A DNA stretch of 5,833 nt from Firmicutes bacterium UBA3914 (GTDB lineage Bacteria; Bacillota; Limnochordia; Darwinibacteriales; Darwinibacteriaceae). Positions 1 through 5,800 of this stretch are shown piece after piece. The translations under genes and the position numbers were made by a program. A model generated the notes under the pieces. It saw only the letters and a program-made list of their open reading frames with translations, searched no databases and was not told the DNA's origin. The stretch is from the NCBI GenBank assembly GCA_002391385.1, contig DGEY01000039.1, positions 1 through 5,833 of the forward strand, read 5' to 3'. The number at the start of each line of letters is the position of its first letter. Position 1 is the stretch's first letter.

Positions 1-507
1 AGCGATGTGAACGTGGAAGGCGGTAAGATCACAGACATTGAAGTTGTAGAATCCCAGGAAACACCCTTTATGGCCGATACGGCTTTCAAAGAGCTGATCC
101 CGGCGATCATCGAGGCCCAGGGACCGGTTGAGGCGGTGAGCGGTGCCACCTTCACCAGCAAGGCCTTGCTGGAAGCTGTGGACAAGGCGGTAAGTGGAGT
201 AACTGAGGCGTCGAAAGCGGCTGAGCCCTTCGCCATTTTGGTGGAAGACGGCACGTACCGGGGTAGCGCCGACGGCTTCGGCGGTGAGCTGGTGATCGAC
301 GTCACTGTTGAAGGTGGTAAGATCACAAACATTGAGGTTGTGCAGTCGGAGGAGACCCCCTTCATCGCCGATACGGCCTTCAAACACCTGATTCCCGCGA
401 TCATCGAGACGCAGGGGCCGGTTGAGGCGGTGAGCGGCGCCACGTTCATCAGCCAGGCACTGGAAGATGCGGTGCGTGATGCCTTGAGGATAAAGGAGGG
501 CCAATAG
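1..507 (+). CDS. Tandem FMN-binding domain protein (RnfG/NqrC-like), 5' truncated
   Basis: The reading frame is open from the first base, so this is the C-terminal part of a longer protein; the GTG at 7 is internal to a domain and is not a credible start. It carries one almost complete and one complete FMN-binding domain. Numbering residues from base 1, SGAT motifs end at Thr50 and Thr148. In RnfG/NqrC and related proteins this Thr is covalently flavinylated by ApbE outside the membrane. The second domain opens with the typical DGTYRGSADGFGGEL segment. The two domains align with a 98-residue period and no gaps. No signal peptide or anchor can be seen because the N-terminus lies outside the window. 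The rnfE-like gene starts 1 nt after the stop, so it occupies the rnfG position of an Rnf-type operon. Likely role: extracytoplasmic electron carrier. Classical RnfG has one such domain, so this could equally be described as a multi-flavin electron-transfer protein associated with Rnf-like membrane subunits. Confidence 0.88.
   Translation, partial: SDVNVEGGKITDIEVVESQETPFMADTAFKELIPAIIEAQGPVEAVSGATFTSKALLEAVDKAVSGVTEASKAAEPFAILVEDGTYRGSADGFGGELVIDVTVEGGKITNIEVVQSEETPFIADTAFKHLIPAIIETQGPVEAVSGATFISQALEDAVRDALRIKEGQ
4..486 (+). repeat. Internal tandem duplication of the FMN-binding domain (98-codon period)
   Basis: Bases 4-192 and 298-486 encode two copies of the same 63-residue stretch, offset by exactly 294 nt without indels. 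By eye about 49 of 63 residues are identical, including the shared GPVEAVSGATF segment. Differences are mostly conservative, apart from the region just after the SGAT motif: the first copy reads FTSKAL and the second FISQAL. This similarity suggests a fairly recent duplication or ongoing homogenisation. More copies may lie upstream of the window. Confidence 0.85.
493..499 (+). promoter_or_regulatory. Ribosome binding site of the rnfE-like gene
   Basis: AAGGAGG lies inside the 3' end of the FMN-domain gene, 9 nt before the ATG at 509. It fixes that start and shows the two genes are translated from one message. Confidence 0.8.
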
Positions 508-508
508 G

Positions 509-1096
509 ATGAAACAGTTATGGGAAGGTCTGTTCACAAAGAATCCGGTGTTAGTGCTGGCTCTCGGGCTGGTTCCGGCGGTGGCGGTGACCACTACCGC
601 CATGAACGGCTTGGCCCTGGGTATAATCGCCGCGATCCTGCTGGTGGCAGCAGCCATCGTTAACTGGGTGTTGGCTCCCCATGTGCCGGAAAATGCCAAG
701 CTGGCTGTCCGGATGCTCGTGCTCATTTTGCTGGTTGTGGCGGTGTACAGCCTGCTGCTGGGGAGGAATCCCGGTCTCGTGGCCAGCCTGGGGATTTTCC
801 TGCCCCTCCTGGCCGTTGATGAACTGCTGCTCCAGGCGGGCGGAGAAAGGCGTGGTTTTGGCGAAGAACTCCTGAGGGCCTGCGGACAAGGCTTAGGCTT
901 CGCCTTGGTCTTGGTTGTGCTGGGCGTGGTCAGGGAGTTCTTGGGGATGGGTTCCATCTTCGGTCGGCAGATCGTAACCGGGTCATTGGCTCCGTTGTCC
1001 CTGGCGGGCAGTGTCCCTGGGGGCATGGTCATCCTGGGCCTGCTTATGGCTTTAGTCAATCTCGTTACCAAGCGGGGAGGGGAACTCCATGACTAA
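509..1096 (+). CDS. RnfE/NqrD-like integral membrane protein lacking the cluster cysteines
   Basis: This 195-residue protein is close to normal RnfE length, with about six hydrophobic segments (roughly 14-34, 36-56, 66-86, 91-110, 127-146 and 165-186). RnfE signatures are visible: a KNPVLVLALGL start to helix 1, AVTTTAMNGLALG after it, SLGIFLPL at 93-100, VVREFLGMGSIFG near 140-152, and a VPGGMVILGLLMA last helix. In E. coli RsxE, as I remember it, the matching positions read GLCP and VTNC, and these cysteines help hold the intramembrane [2Fe-2S] cluster. Here they align with Val22 and Glu105 (sequence AVDE). The only cysteine is Cys125, in a different segment. The stretch after Glu105 is charged and glycine-rich rather than the usual GRAEAFA. 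The next gene overlaps its end by 8 nt. The fold assignment is good, but a normal electron-relay function is doubtful. I withhold the symbol rnfE for that reason. Confidence 0.8.
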   Translation: MKQLWEGLFTKNPVLVLALGLVPAVAVTTTAMNGLALGIIAAILLVAAAIVNWVLAPHVPENAKLAVRMLVLILLVVAVYSLLLGRNPGLVASLGIFLPLLAVDELLLQAGGERRGFGEELLRACGQGLGFALVLVVLGVVREFLGMGSIFGRQIVTGSLAPLSLAGSVPGGMVILGLLMALVNLVTKRGGELHD

Positions 1097-1628
1097 TGGA
1101 TTGGAAATCTTGGCGCAGACCGTTGTCAGCGGGAACCTGGTTTTGGTGCACGGCCTGGGGCTCTATGCCCTGATTCGTCACACGACAAATGTGAAAGAGG
1201 CAGCTAAAGCGGGAGTAACGCTGCTCACGGCTATGCTGCTCGGTTCCGTGCTCCTCTGGCTGTTGGGCCCGATTATCCCCGTCGCGCCTGCTCCTCAACT
1301 GGGATTCTACCTCCTGGTGGGCTTAGTCGCTGGGTTTACTGCACCGCACATCCTCAAACAGGGACAGGTTTCTTCCCTGGAGCGCCGGGCTGTGGACAGC
1401 GCCCTGGTGGGCCTGCTGCTTCTCATGGGCCGCAGCGGCGCAGCCGGAGTGCAGAATCTTTGGTTTGCCCTGGGAGCCGGGCTGGGCTATCTGATAGTCC
1501 TGGTGGTCATGGCTACCATTAGGAAGCGCCTGGAACTGGCGCCCATCCCCAAGGCCCTGCAGGGTGTGCCCATCCTGCTCATCACAGTGGGGCTGCTGGC
1601 CATCGCCCTGCTGGGGTTTAGGTTCTAG
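1089..1628 (+). CDS. RnfA/NqrE-like integral membrane protein with no cysteine
   Basis: This 179-residue protein has about six membrane segments (roughly 8-29, 39-62, 70-88, 102-114, 121-145 and 157-177). It is slightly shorter than typical RnfA (about 190). The N-terminus (TVVSGNLVLVHGLGLY) matches RnfA TVLVNNFVLVKFLGLC. The C-terminal ATIRKRLELAPIPKALQG and LLITVGLLAIALLGF match RnfA AAIRERL...PFRG and ALITAGLMSLAFMGF very well. The two cluster-ligand cysteines of RnfA correspond to Tyr26 and about Leu110, and the whole protein contains no cysteine. The fourth helix begins LERRAVDSALVG where RnfA has LLGIFLPLITTNC. The ATG at 1089 is preceded by a GGGAGGGGA ribosome binding site and overlaps the rnfE-like gene by 8 nt, indicating translational coupling. 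A terminator follows, so this is the last gene of its operon; an rnfB gene, which often follows rnfA, is absent. Expected partner: the rnfE-like product, as a pseudo-symmetric pair. Confidence 0.78.
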   Translation: MTNGLEILAQTVVSGNLVLVHGLGLYALIRHTTNVKEAAKAGVTLLTAMLLGSVLLWLLGPIIPVAPAPQLGFYLLVGLVAGFTAPHILKQGQVSSLERRAVDSALVGLLLLMGRSGAAGVQNLWFALGAGLGYLIVLVVMATIRKRLELAPIPKALQGVPILLITVGLLAIALLGFRF

Positions 1629-1645
1629 AGTCTTTTCGGTGCACA

Positions 1646-1683
1646 GCGCTCCGGGGAAGCAGCAGCTTCCCCGGGGCGTTTTT
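1646..1683 (+). terminator. Intrinsic terminator closing the Rnf-like operon
   Basis: A 15-bp stem (1646-1660 with 1665-1679) has a GC-rich core, CCGGGGAAGC pairing with GCTTCCCCGG, two G-U wobbles towards the base, and a 4-nt AGCA loop. A run of five T follows (1679-1683). It starts 17 nt after the stop of the rnfA-like gene. Confidence 0.92.
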
Positions 1684-1783
1684 AAGTCAGGGGCCCTTGG
1701 GGAAAAGTTATCAGAAAAAAGAGGGAATTTAAGACATTTGTGGAAGTTAATACTGCCCGGGGAGTGGCAGAGGAGAGAGTCTT
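1684..1783 (+). other. Intergenic leader of the comEA-comEC-holA cluster
   Basis: These 100 nt separate the terminator from the comEA start and must contain the com promoter if the terminator is efficient. The stretch 1703-1752 is A-rich compared with its surroundings, as promoters often are. I see no sigma-A -35/-10 pair with good spacing. A TTAATA/TAATAC element at 1747-1753 could be a -10, but nothing convincing sits 16-18 nt upstream. The ribosome binding site AGGAGAG (1771-1777) lies 6 nt before the GTG start. Confidence 0.4.
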
Positions 1784-2146
1784 GTGCCCACGAAGCAAAG
1801 GGTTGTTCTGCTCATCTTAATTGCCCTCAGTCTTCTGCAGCAGGGGGTGCGTTGGAAGCAAAGCAGTTTCGAACCGCAGGTTGTCCAGGCGGCGGAGGCA
1901 GCTGCTCCTGCCCAGGAAGGTAGACACTGTCCGCTGGTGCATGTCAACACCGCGGGCCTGGCGGAACTGCAGACCCTTCCGGGCATCGGTCCCGTGCTGG
2001 CGGAGAGGATTATTATCGAGAGGAAAGAGGCACCTTTCCGGGAAAAACGGGACCTTTTACGGGTATCGGGCATTGGAGAAAAGCGCCTGGCCCAGATTGC
2101 CGACCTGATCTGCCTGTACGTAGAAGAAGATGCGCAGGCCCAGTAG
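1784..2146 (+). CDS. comEA: ComEA, short DNA-binding competence protein
   Basis: This 120-residue protein is the membrane-anchored double-stranded DNA receptor of natural transformation. Residues 6-19 form one hydrophobic segment after a basic start (MPTKQR), which suits an anchor with the rest outside the cell. A linker rich in Ala, Gln and Glu (about 25-46) follows. The C-terminal helix-hairpin-helix unit runs from VHVNTA (52-57) through LPGIG (65-69) to VSGIG (94-98); the two GIG hairpins contact the DNA backbone in this family. The SLBB domain usual in Bacillus-type ComEA (about 200 residues) is missing, so the layout resembles the small ComEA of Gram-negative bacteria. The GTG start is chosen for its AGGAGAG ribosome binding site 6 nt upstream and because it places the basic residues ahead of the membrane segment. 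The end overlaps comEC by 17 nt. Related HhH proteins occur in repair enzymes, but the anchor and the comEC neighbour settle the call. Confidence 0.9.
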   Translation: MPTKQRVVLLILIALSLLQQGVRWKQSSFEPQVVQAAEAAAPAQEGRHCPLVHVNTAGLAELQTLPGIGPVLAERIIIERKEAPFREKRDLLRVSGIGEKRLAQIADLICLYVEEDAQAQ

Positions 2147-4409
2147 TCTTCTGCTGCTCTTTCCCCTTTTGGCCCTGGGGATCCGCGTGGGTTCCCGGGG
2201 CCCTTTCAGCCCCAGGCTTTTGGCGGCCGTGTTCTTGCTGCTGGCTGGCGCCTGGCTGTATGCAGCCTATCGGGGGCGCCCGGGAAACGGGCTCTTCCGC
2301 GCTGCGCTCTGCGCAGCAGCCCTGCTCATTGGACAGGTGGCCATGCTGCCTGAGCAGGCCTGGGTTGTCCCCCGGGAGGGTGAGTTTAGCGGCAGGGTCT
2401 ACGCCGTGCAGCCCCTTAGTTTTGATCAGCGGGTGTTGGTGCAGCTGCATTCGTCCGCCCACCGGGTCGCGGTGCATCTGCCTTTGCAGGCAAGGGTGGC
2501 GGTGGGTGATGAGCTCACCTTTAGGGGCACGGTGGCCCAGCCCGCTAAAGCGCCCAACCCCGGAGTGTTCTGCTACCGCTCCTACCTGAGGCGCCTGGGC
2601 GTTTTTGGGGTAAGCTATCCCCCGGAGTTTGTCATTTCCAGGCAGGAGAAGATGGGCCTTCTCGAGCGGGTGCGCGCCGTTCTGCGCCGGAATGTGACCG
2701 CCCATGTGCGGCATCCCGGGCTGGTTTTGGCCTTAGTTTTGGGCGAGCGGGATCAGCTAGGTGATGACCGCCGGGAAACTTGGAGGCTTCTGGGGATTTC
2801 CCATCTCTTAGCCATTTCCGGCATGCACGTTGGTTACCTGGCCCTGGGGGTTTCCTGGGTTATGGGCAGGCTGCCTTGGCGTCCCTGGCTGAAGTACCTC
2901 ATCCTGCAGTGTTTTCTGTTCATGTACATCGTCGTGTCAGGCACCGGCGCATCGGCCTGGCGGGCCTTTTTGGTAAGTGCCTTGGGGGGCTATGCCGGCA
3001 TTAGGGGGCTGCGCCGGGATGCTCTGCACATCTGGGCCGCCGCCGGCTGGACTCTGCTCCTGCTCAAGCCCGCTTTCGCCTTTGACCTGGGCTTTCTTTT
3101 GTCCTTTGCCGCATCCGGCGGCATTCTGCTTTGGGGACCCACCCTGCGGCTGGGCTGGAAAAGGAGGATCCCTGCTTACCTGGTGCAGTCCCTGCTCCTT
3201 TCCACCGCTGCCCAGCTGGCTTTGGCCCCCTTTTTGCTGGGAAGCTTCGGGGAGGTGGCTCTGCTGGGGCCCGTGGCCACCCTGCTTTTTCTGCCCTGCA
3301 CTGCCGTTCTCCTGGTGGTGGGGCTCCTTACGGCCTTGGGTTTAGGCTTTCTCGGCTTGGGACGCATCCTCAATGGGGTGATGGGGGTGGTGGGGGCCTT
3401 GGAGGCCATGCTGCTGCCCTATGCCCGCCAGTGGACGCTCGGTACCCTTACCCTGCCCGAAGTTGTGGTTTGGTGGCTTTTCTTTATCTACGCCGGTTGG
3501 CGCCTGCGGCTCCCCCGGGTGACCAAGCCCCGGCAGACCTACATCCAGCTTCTGAGTATGTTTGTTGTGCTCTGCTTTTTCATGTCTCTGCCGCCGGCTG
3601 TGCGCCGTCCCCTGGAAGTGACCGCCCTCAATGTGGGGCAGGGGGACAGCTTTTTCCTGCGCACCCCCAGCGGCCGCAGTATCCTCATCGACGGTGGAGG
3701 AGATTGGGCTCCCTGGCAGCCCGGCGGGCGCGATGTGGGGGCCCAGCGGGTGGTGCCCTATCTGCGCCACCGGCAGGTTGAGCGGTTGGACTACGTCATC
3801 CTCTCCCATCCCCACGATGACCATTTAGGCGGACTTCTGGCCGTGCTGGAAGCCTTTCCGGTGGGCTTGGTCGTGGACAACGGCGATAGCCACACCAGCC
3901 CCACCTACGAGCGCTATCTGGACCTCCTGGCCGCCAAGGACATTCCCTACAGGGTTGTACGGGCTGGGGATCGGCTGGACTTGGGGGATGGGATCACCCT
4001 GACCGTGCTCTACCCGGGGGAACTGCGTCCCAACCTTCCCGCGGCCCAGAACAACAATTCGCTGCTGTTCAAGGTGGAGTATGGGGGGATGCGGCTGCTC
4101 TTTACCGGCGATCTGGAGGCGCCTGTGCTCTGGGATCTGGCCCACGATCCGGATCTGGATCTGCGGGCCCAGTGGCTGAAAATCCCCCACCACGGCAGCC
4201 GCGGCAGCTTGGTGGAGGAGTTCTACCAGGCGGTGGATCCCAACTGGGCCGTCATTCCCGTGGGTCCCAATCCCTTTGGGCATCCCCATGGGGAGGTACT
4301 CGCGGCGCTGGAGGCGCGGGGGATCAGCTGGCGCACCACGGAGGAGGGGCCGGTAACTTTTGAGGTCTGGTGGGGGGTATGGGGAAGGTTTAGGCGCAGT
4401 GCATCGTGA
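2130..4409 (+). CDS. comEC: ComEC, DNA-uptake channel with metallo-beta-lactamase domain
   Basis: This 759-residue protein is full length for ComEC/Rec2. It carries single-stranded DNA across the membrane during transformation. Order of parts: two or three N-terminal membrane segments (about 5-75); a DUF4131-type OB-like domain (about 80-165) ending in the family motif PNPGVFCYRSYL, where the usual FDYR has Cys for Asp; the polytopic Competence domain (about 195-460) with HLLAISGMHVG at 225-235; and a C-terminal metallo-beta-lactamase domain from LNVGQGD (ending at 506). All expected metal and active-site motifs are present: DGGG at 521-524, HPHDDH at 560-565 (His560, His562, Asp564, His565), TGD at 659-661 and PHHGS at 686-690. 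This fits the proposed nuclease role in degrading the non-transported strand. The ATG overlaps the comEA end and has only a weak upstream AGAAG, so translation is probably coupled to comEA. comEB, present between the two in B. subtilis, is absent. Confidence 0.95.
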   Translation: MRRPSSLLLLFPLLALGIRVGSRGPFSPRLLAAVFLLLAGAWLYAAYRGRPGNGLFRAALCAAALLIGQVAMLPEQAWVVPREGEFSGRVYAVQPLSFDQRVLVQLHSSAHRVAVHLPLQARVAVGDELTFRGTVAQPAKAPNPGVFCYRSYLRRLGVFGVSYPPEFVISRQEKMGLLERVRAVLRRNVTAHVRHPGLVLALVLGERDQLGDDRRETWRLLGISHLLAISGMHVGYLALGVSWVMGRLPWRPWLKYLILQCFLFMYIVVSGTGASAWRAFLVSALGGYAGIRGLRRDALHIWAAAGWTLLLLKPAFAFDLGFLLSFAASGGILLWGPTLRLGWKRRIPAYLVQSLLLSTAAQLALAPFLLGSFGEVALLGPVATLLFLPCTAVLLVVGLLTALGLGFLGLGRILNGVMGVVGALEAMLLPYARQWTLGTLTLPEVVVWWLFFIYAGWRLRLPRVTKPRQTYIQLLSMFVVLCFFMSLPPAVRRPLEVTALNVGQGDSFFLRTPSGRSILIDGGGDWAPWQPGGRDVGAQRVVPYLRHRQVERLDYVILSHPHDDHLGGLLAVLEAFPVGLVVDNGDSHTSPTYERYLDLLAAKDIPYRVVRAGDRLDLGDGITLTVLYPGELRPNLPAAQNNNSLLFKVEYGGMRLLFTGDLEAPVLWDLAHDPDLDLRAQWLKIPHHGSRGSLVEEFYQAVDPNWAVIPVGPNPFGHPHGEVLAALEARGISWRTTEEGPVTFEVWWGVWGRFRRSAS

Positions 4410-4434
4410 ATTAACTTGATGGGAGTGATGGCTG

Positions 4435-5421
4435 GTGGACACCTCTTTACTCAAAAAGCTGGAAACAGAGCCCCTGCCCCGGGTTCTTTTGGTGCATGGG
4501 CCCGAGTCCTTCTGGCAGGATCGCCTCTATTCAGTCCTGAAAAACAGGATGGCCCAGGAGAGCTTCGGCCAGTGGAACTGGTCCCTCTTCCACGGGTCCA
4601 AGGATCTCGACCTGGAGCCTGTGCTTACAGAACTGGCTACCTTACCCTGGGGGGGCACGGCGAAGCTGGTGGTTTTGCGCGAAGCCCATCTCGTGCCCGG
4701 GGACACCATGGAAAAGCTGGCCAAGTGGCTGGAGGAGAATCCCCAGGCCAACAGCTTGGCTCTGTTTTACCACCAACTGGATCAGCGCTGGCGGTACCTG
4801 AAGATCCTGCGCCAGTTCGCCCTGGAGGTGGAGTGCAGCGCGCTGCGCGGGGAAGAGCTGGCTGATCATGTGGCGAAGTACTGCGCCGGAGAGGGAAAGA
4901 AGATCGAACAGGTTGCGGTGCAGCTCTTCTTCACGCGGGTGGGTACCAATCTGCAGGTGATCCACAATGAGCTGGACAAGCTCATCGCCTATGTGGGCGA
5001 GCGGACAGAAATCAGCGCGCAGGATGTGGAGGCGGTGACCTCTCTGTGGCCTGAGCAGATCGCCAATCACGCTGTTTTCCAGCTCACCGACTTCATCGCG
5101 CAAAAAAAGCGCCGGGAGGCGCTGGGTATGCTGCAGCAGCTGCTGGCGGCCGGCGAGGCTCCCCTGCGCATCCTGGCCCTGATTGAACGCCAGCTGCGCT
5201 TGCTTCTGGCCGCCAAGACAAGCTCTAATCTGGACGGGGCGGCAGCCGCCATGGGCGAAAGCAGCGCTTACCCCCTGAAAAAGGTGCGGGCCCAGGCCAG
5301 GAGATTCAGCCTAGATGAGCTGTTTGCCGGTTTTCATGCTGTCGTGCAGGCCGATGGCGAAATCAAGCTGGGGGCCTCCGGCGAGGAGGTGCTCACGGAC
5401 CTGATCATCAAGCTGACTTGA
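4435..5421 (+). CDS. holA: DNA polymerase III subunit delta (clamp-loader wrench)
   Basis: This 328-residue protein is near the usual 330-345 for HolA/YqeN. Delta opens the beta sliding clamp and belongs to the clamp-loader complex in the cytoplasm. The N-terminal AAA+-like domain begins at RVLLVHGPESFWQDRL (16-31), the degenerate non-ATP-binding version of a P-loop expected for delta, followed by a LVVLREAHLV strand. The C-terminal collar domain is clear from VFQLTDFIAQKKRREALGML (about 213 onwards) through APLRILALIERQLRLLLAAK to YPLKKVRAQARRFSLDEL and the closing ADGEIKLGASGEE. A TGA in frame at 4426-4428 limits the start. The GTG at 4435 has GGGAG 9 nt upstream; a CTG at 4432 is the only alternative. 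The gene lies 25 nt after comEC, as in Bacillota where holA follows comEC, and is probably co-transcribed with it. It ends 10 nt before a terminator shared with rpsT. Confidence 0.95.
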   Translation: MDTSLLKKLETEPLPRVLLVHGPESFWQDRLYSVLKNRMAQESFGQWNWSLFHGSKDLDLEPVLTELATLPWGGTAKLVVLREAHLVPGDTMEKLAKWLEENPQANSLALFYHQLDQRWRYLKILRQFALEVECSALRGEELADHVAKYCAGEGKKIEQVAVQLFFTRVGTNLQVIHNELDKLIAYVGERTEISAQDVEAVTSLWPEQIANHAVFQLTDFIAQKKRREALGMLQQLLAAGEAPLRILALIERQLRLLLAAKTSSNLDGAAAAMGESSAYPLKKVRAQARRFSLDELFAGFHAVVQADGEIKLGASGEEVLTDLIIKLT

Positions 5422-5430
5422 GCCTGATAA

Positions 5431-5473
5431 AGCAAAAACGCCTCATCCAAGCGGAAGGGCGTTGCTTTTTTTT
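5431..5473. terminator. Bidirectional terminator between convergent holA and rpsT
   Basis: AACGCC (5437-5442) pairs with GGCGTT (5458-5463), and AGC (5431-5433) with GCT (5464-5466), leaving an AAA bulge on the left arm. Eight T follow on the plus strand (5466-5473), a good terminator for holA. Read on the minus strand, the same hairpin begins soon after the rpsT stop and leads into GTTTTTGCTTT, a plausible but weaker U-tract for rpsT. The loop of about 15 nt is long, so the hairpin is less compact than the one at 1646. Confidence 0.75.
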
Positions 5474-5476
5474 GCT

Positions 5477-5737
5477 TTAGGCAAGTTTGGTCAGTCTCTT
5501 GCTCAAACGAGACTTCTTGCGGGATGCTGTGTTCTTGTGGATAATGCCCTTGGCTGCTGCCTGATCCAGAGCCTTGAATGCCAGGCGAAGGTGGGCTGGC
5601 GCGCTGCTTGGATCATTGGCTAAAGCGGCCTCAAACTTCTTAATGGTTGTTTTCAGGGCAGACTTGGCGGAAATGTTGCGGGCACGCTTTTGCCGGTTAA
5701 CTCTCACCCGTTTTTCAGCGGATCTGCTGTTGGCCAT
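5477..5737 (-). CDS. rpsT: 30S ribosomal protein S20
   Basis: This 86-residue, strongly basic protein matches S20 length. S20 binds 16S rRNA in the body of the small subunit and is a primary assembly protein. The start MANSRSAEKRVRVNRQKRARN and the C-terminal KGIIHKNTASRKKSRLSKRL (63-82) are family signatures; the protein ends in TKLA as many S20 proteins do. The ATG is supported by a perfect ribosome binding site 6 nt upstream and a consensus promoter. The gene converges on holA, the same relative orientation as in B. subtilis, and appears to be monocistronic. Confidence 0.97.
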   Translation of the reverse strand: MANSRSAEKRVRVNRQKRARNISAKSALKTTIKKFEAALANDPSSAPAHLRLAFKALDQAAAKGIIHKNTASRKKSRLSKRLTKLA

Positions 5738-5743
5738 ACCAGT

Positions 5744-5753
5744 TCACCTCCTC
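5744..5753 (-). promoter_or_regulatory. rpsT: Ribosome binding site of rpsT
   Basis: On the minus strand the sequence GAGGAGGTGA, a near-complete complement of the 16S rRNA 3' end, sits 6 nt before the ATG. This strength suits a highly expressed ribosomal protein gene. Confidence 0.9.
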
Positions 5754-5771
5754 AGGCACAATTACTTTATG

Positions 5772-5800
5772 ATTATACCATTAGAAAGAAGACTGTTCAA
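5772..5800 (-). promoter_or_regulatory. rpsT: Sigma-A promoter of rpsT, extended -10
   Basis: On the minus strand TTGAAC (5795-5800) and TATAAT (5772-5777) are separated by exactly 17 nt, with TGG immediately before the -10 giving an extended -10 element. The -10 is perfect and the -35 matches four of six positions of TTGACA. Transcription would start near 5765, leaving a leader of under 30 nt, which leaves little room for an S20-binding autoregulatory structure upstream of the start codon. Confidence 0.88.

Noticed and set aside
1721..1748. Possible sigma-H-like promoter before comEA: GAGGGAATT (1721-1729) and GTGGAAGTT (1740-1748).
   Set aside because: Each half differs by one position from the Bacillus sigma-H consensus, and the spacing (10 nt) is slightly short. 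In an A-rich 100-nt region this could arise by chance; it needs a transcription start site or conservation in relatives.
1755..1770. Small inverted repeat TGCC...GGCA before comEA as an operator.
   Set aside because: A 4-bp arm is too short to distinguish from chance in GC-rich sequence.
2013..2714. Long minus-strand open frame (233 codons) across comEA/comEC.
   Set aside because: It is the antisense shadow of well-identified coding sequence. Its product is low-complexity (rich in Gln, His, Pro, Gly), as expected from reading GC-rich genes backwards, and matches no family I recognise. The same applies to the minus-strand frames at 3342-3824, 3825-4454 and 4642-5103.
3131..3781. Plus-strand frame of 216 codons inside comEC.
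   Set aside because: It is an out-of-frame reading of comEC with Pro/Ala/Gly-rich composition and no recognisable domain; comEC itself is intact through this region.
5743..5773. Possible plus-strand promoter (TTCACC ... TATGAT) for a gene beyond the right edge, such as gpr.
   Set aside because: The -35 is poor, the spacing is 19 nt, and it overlaps the rpsT ribosome binding site and leader. No start codon with a ribosome binding site is visible on the plus strand before the window ends.
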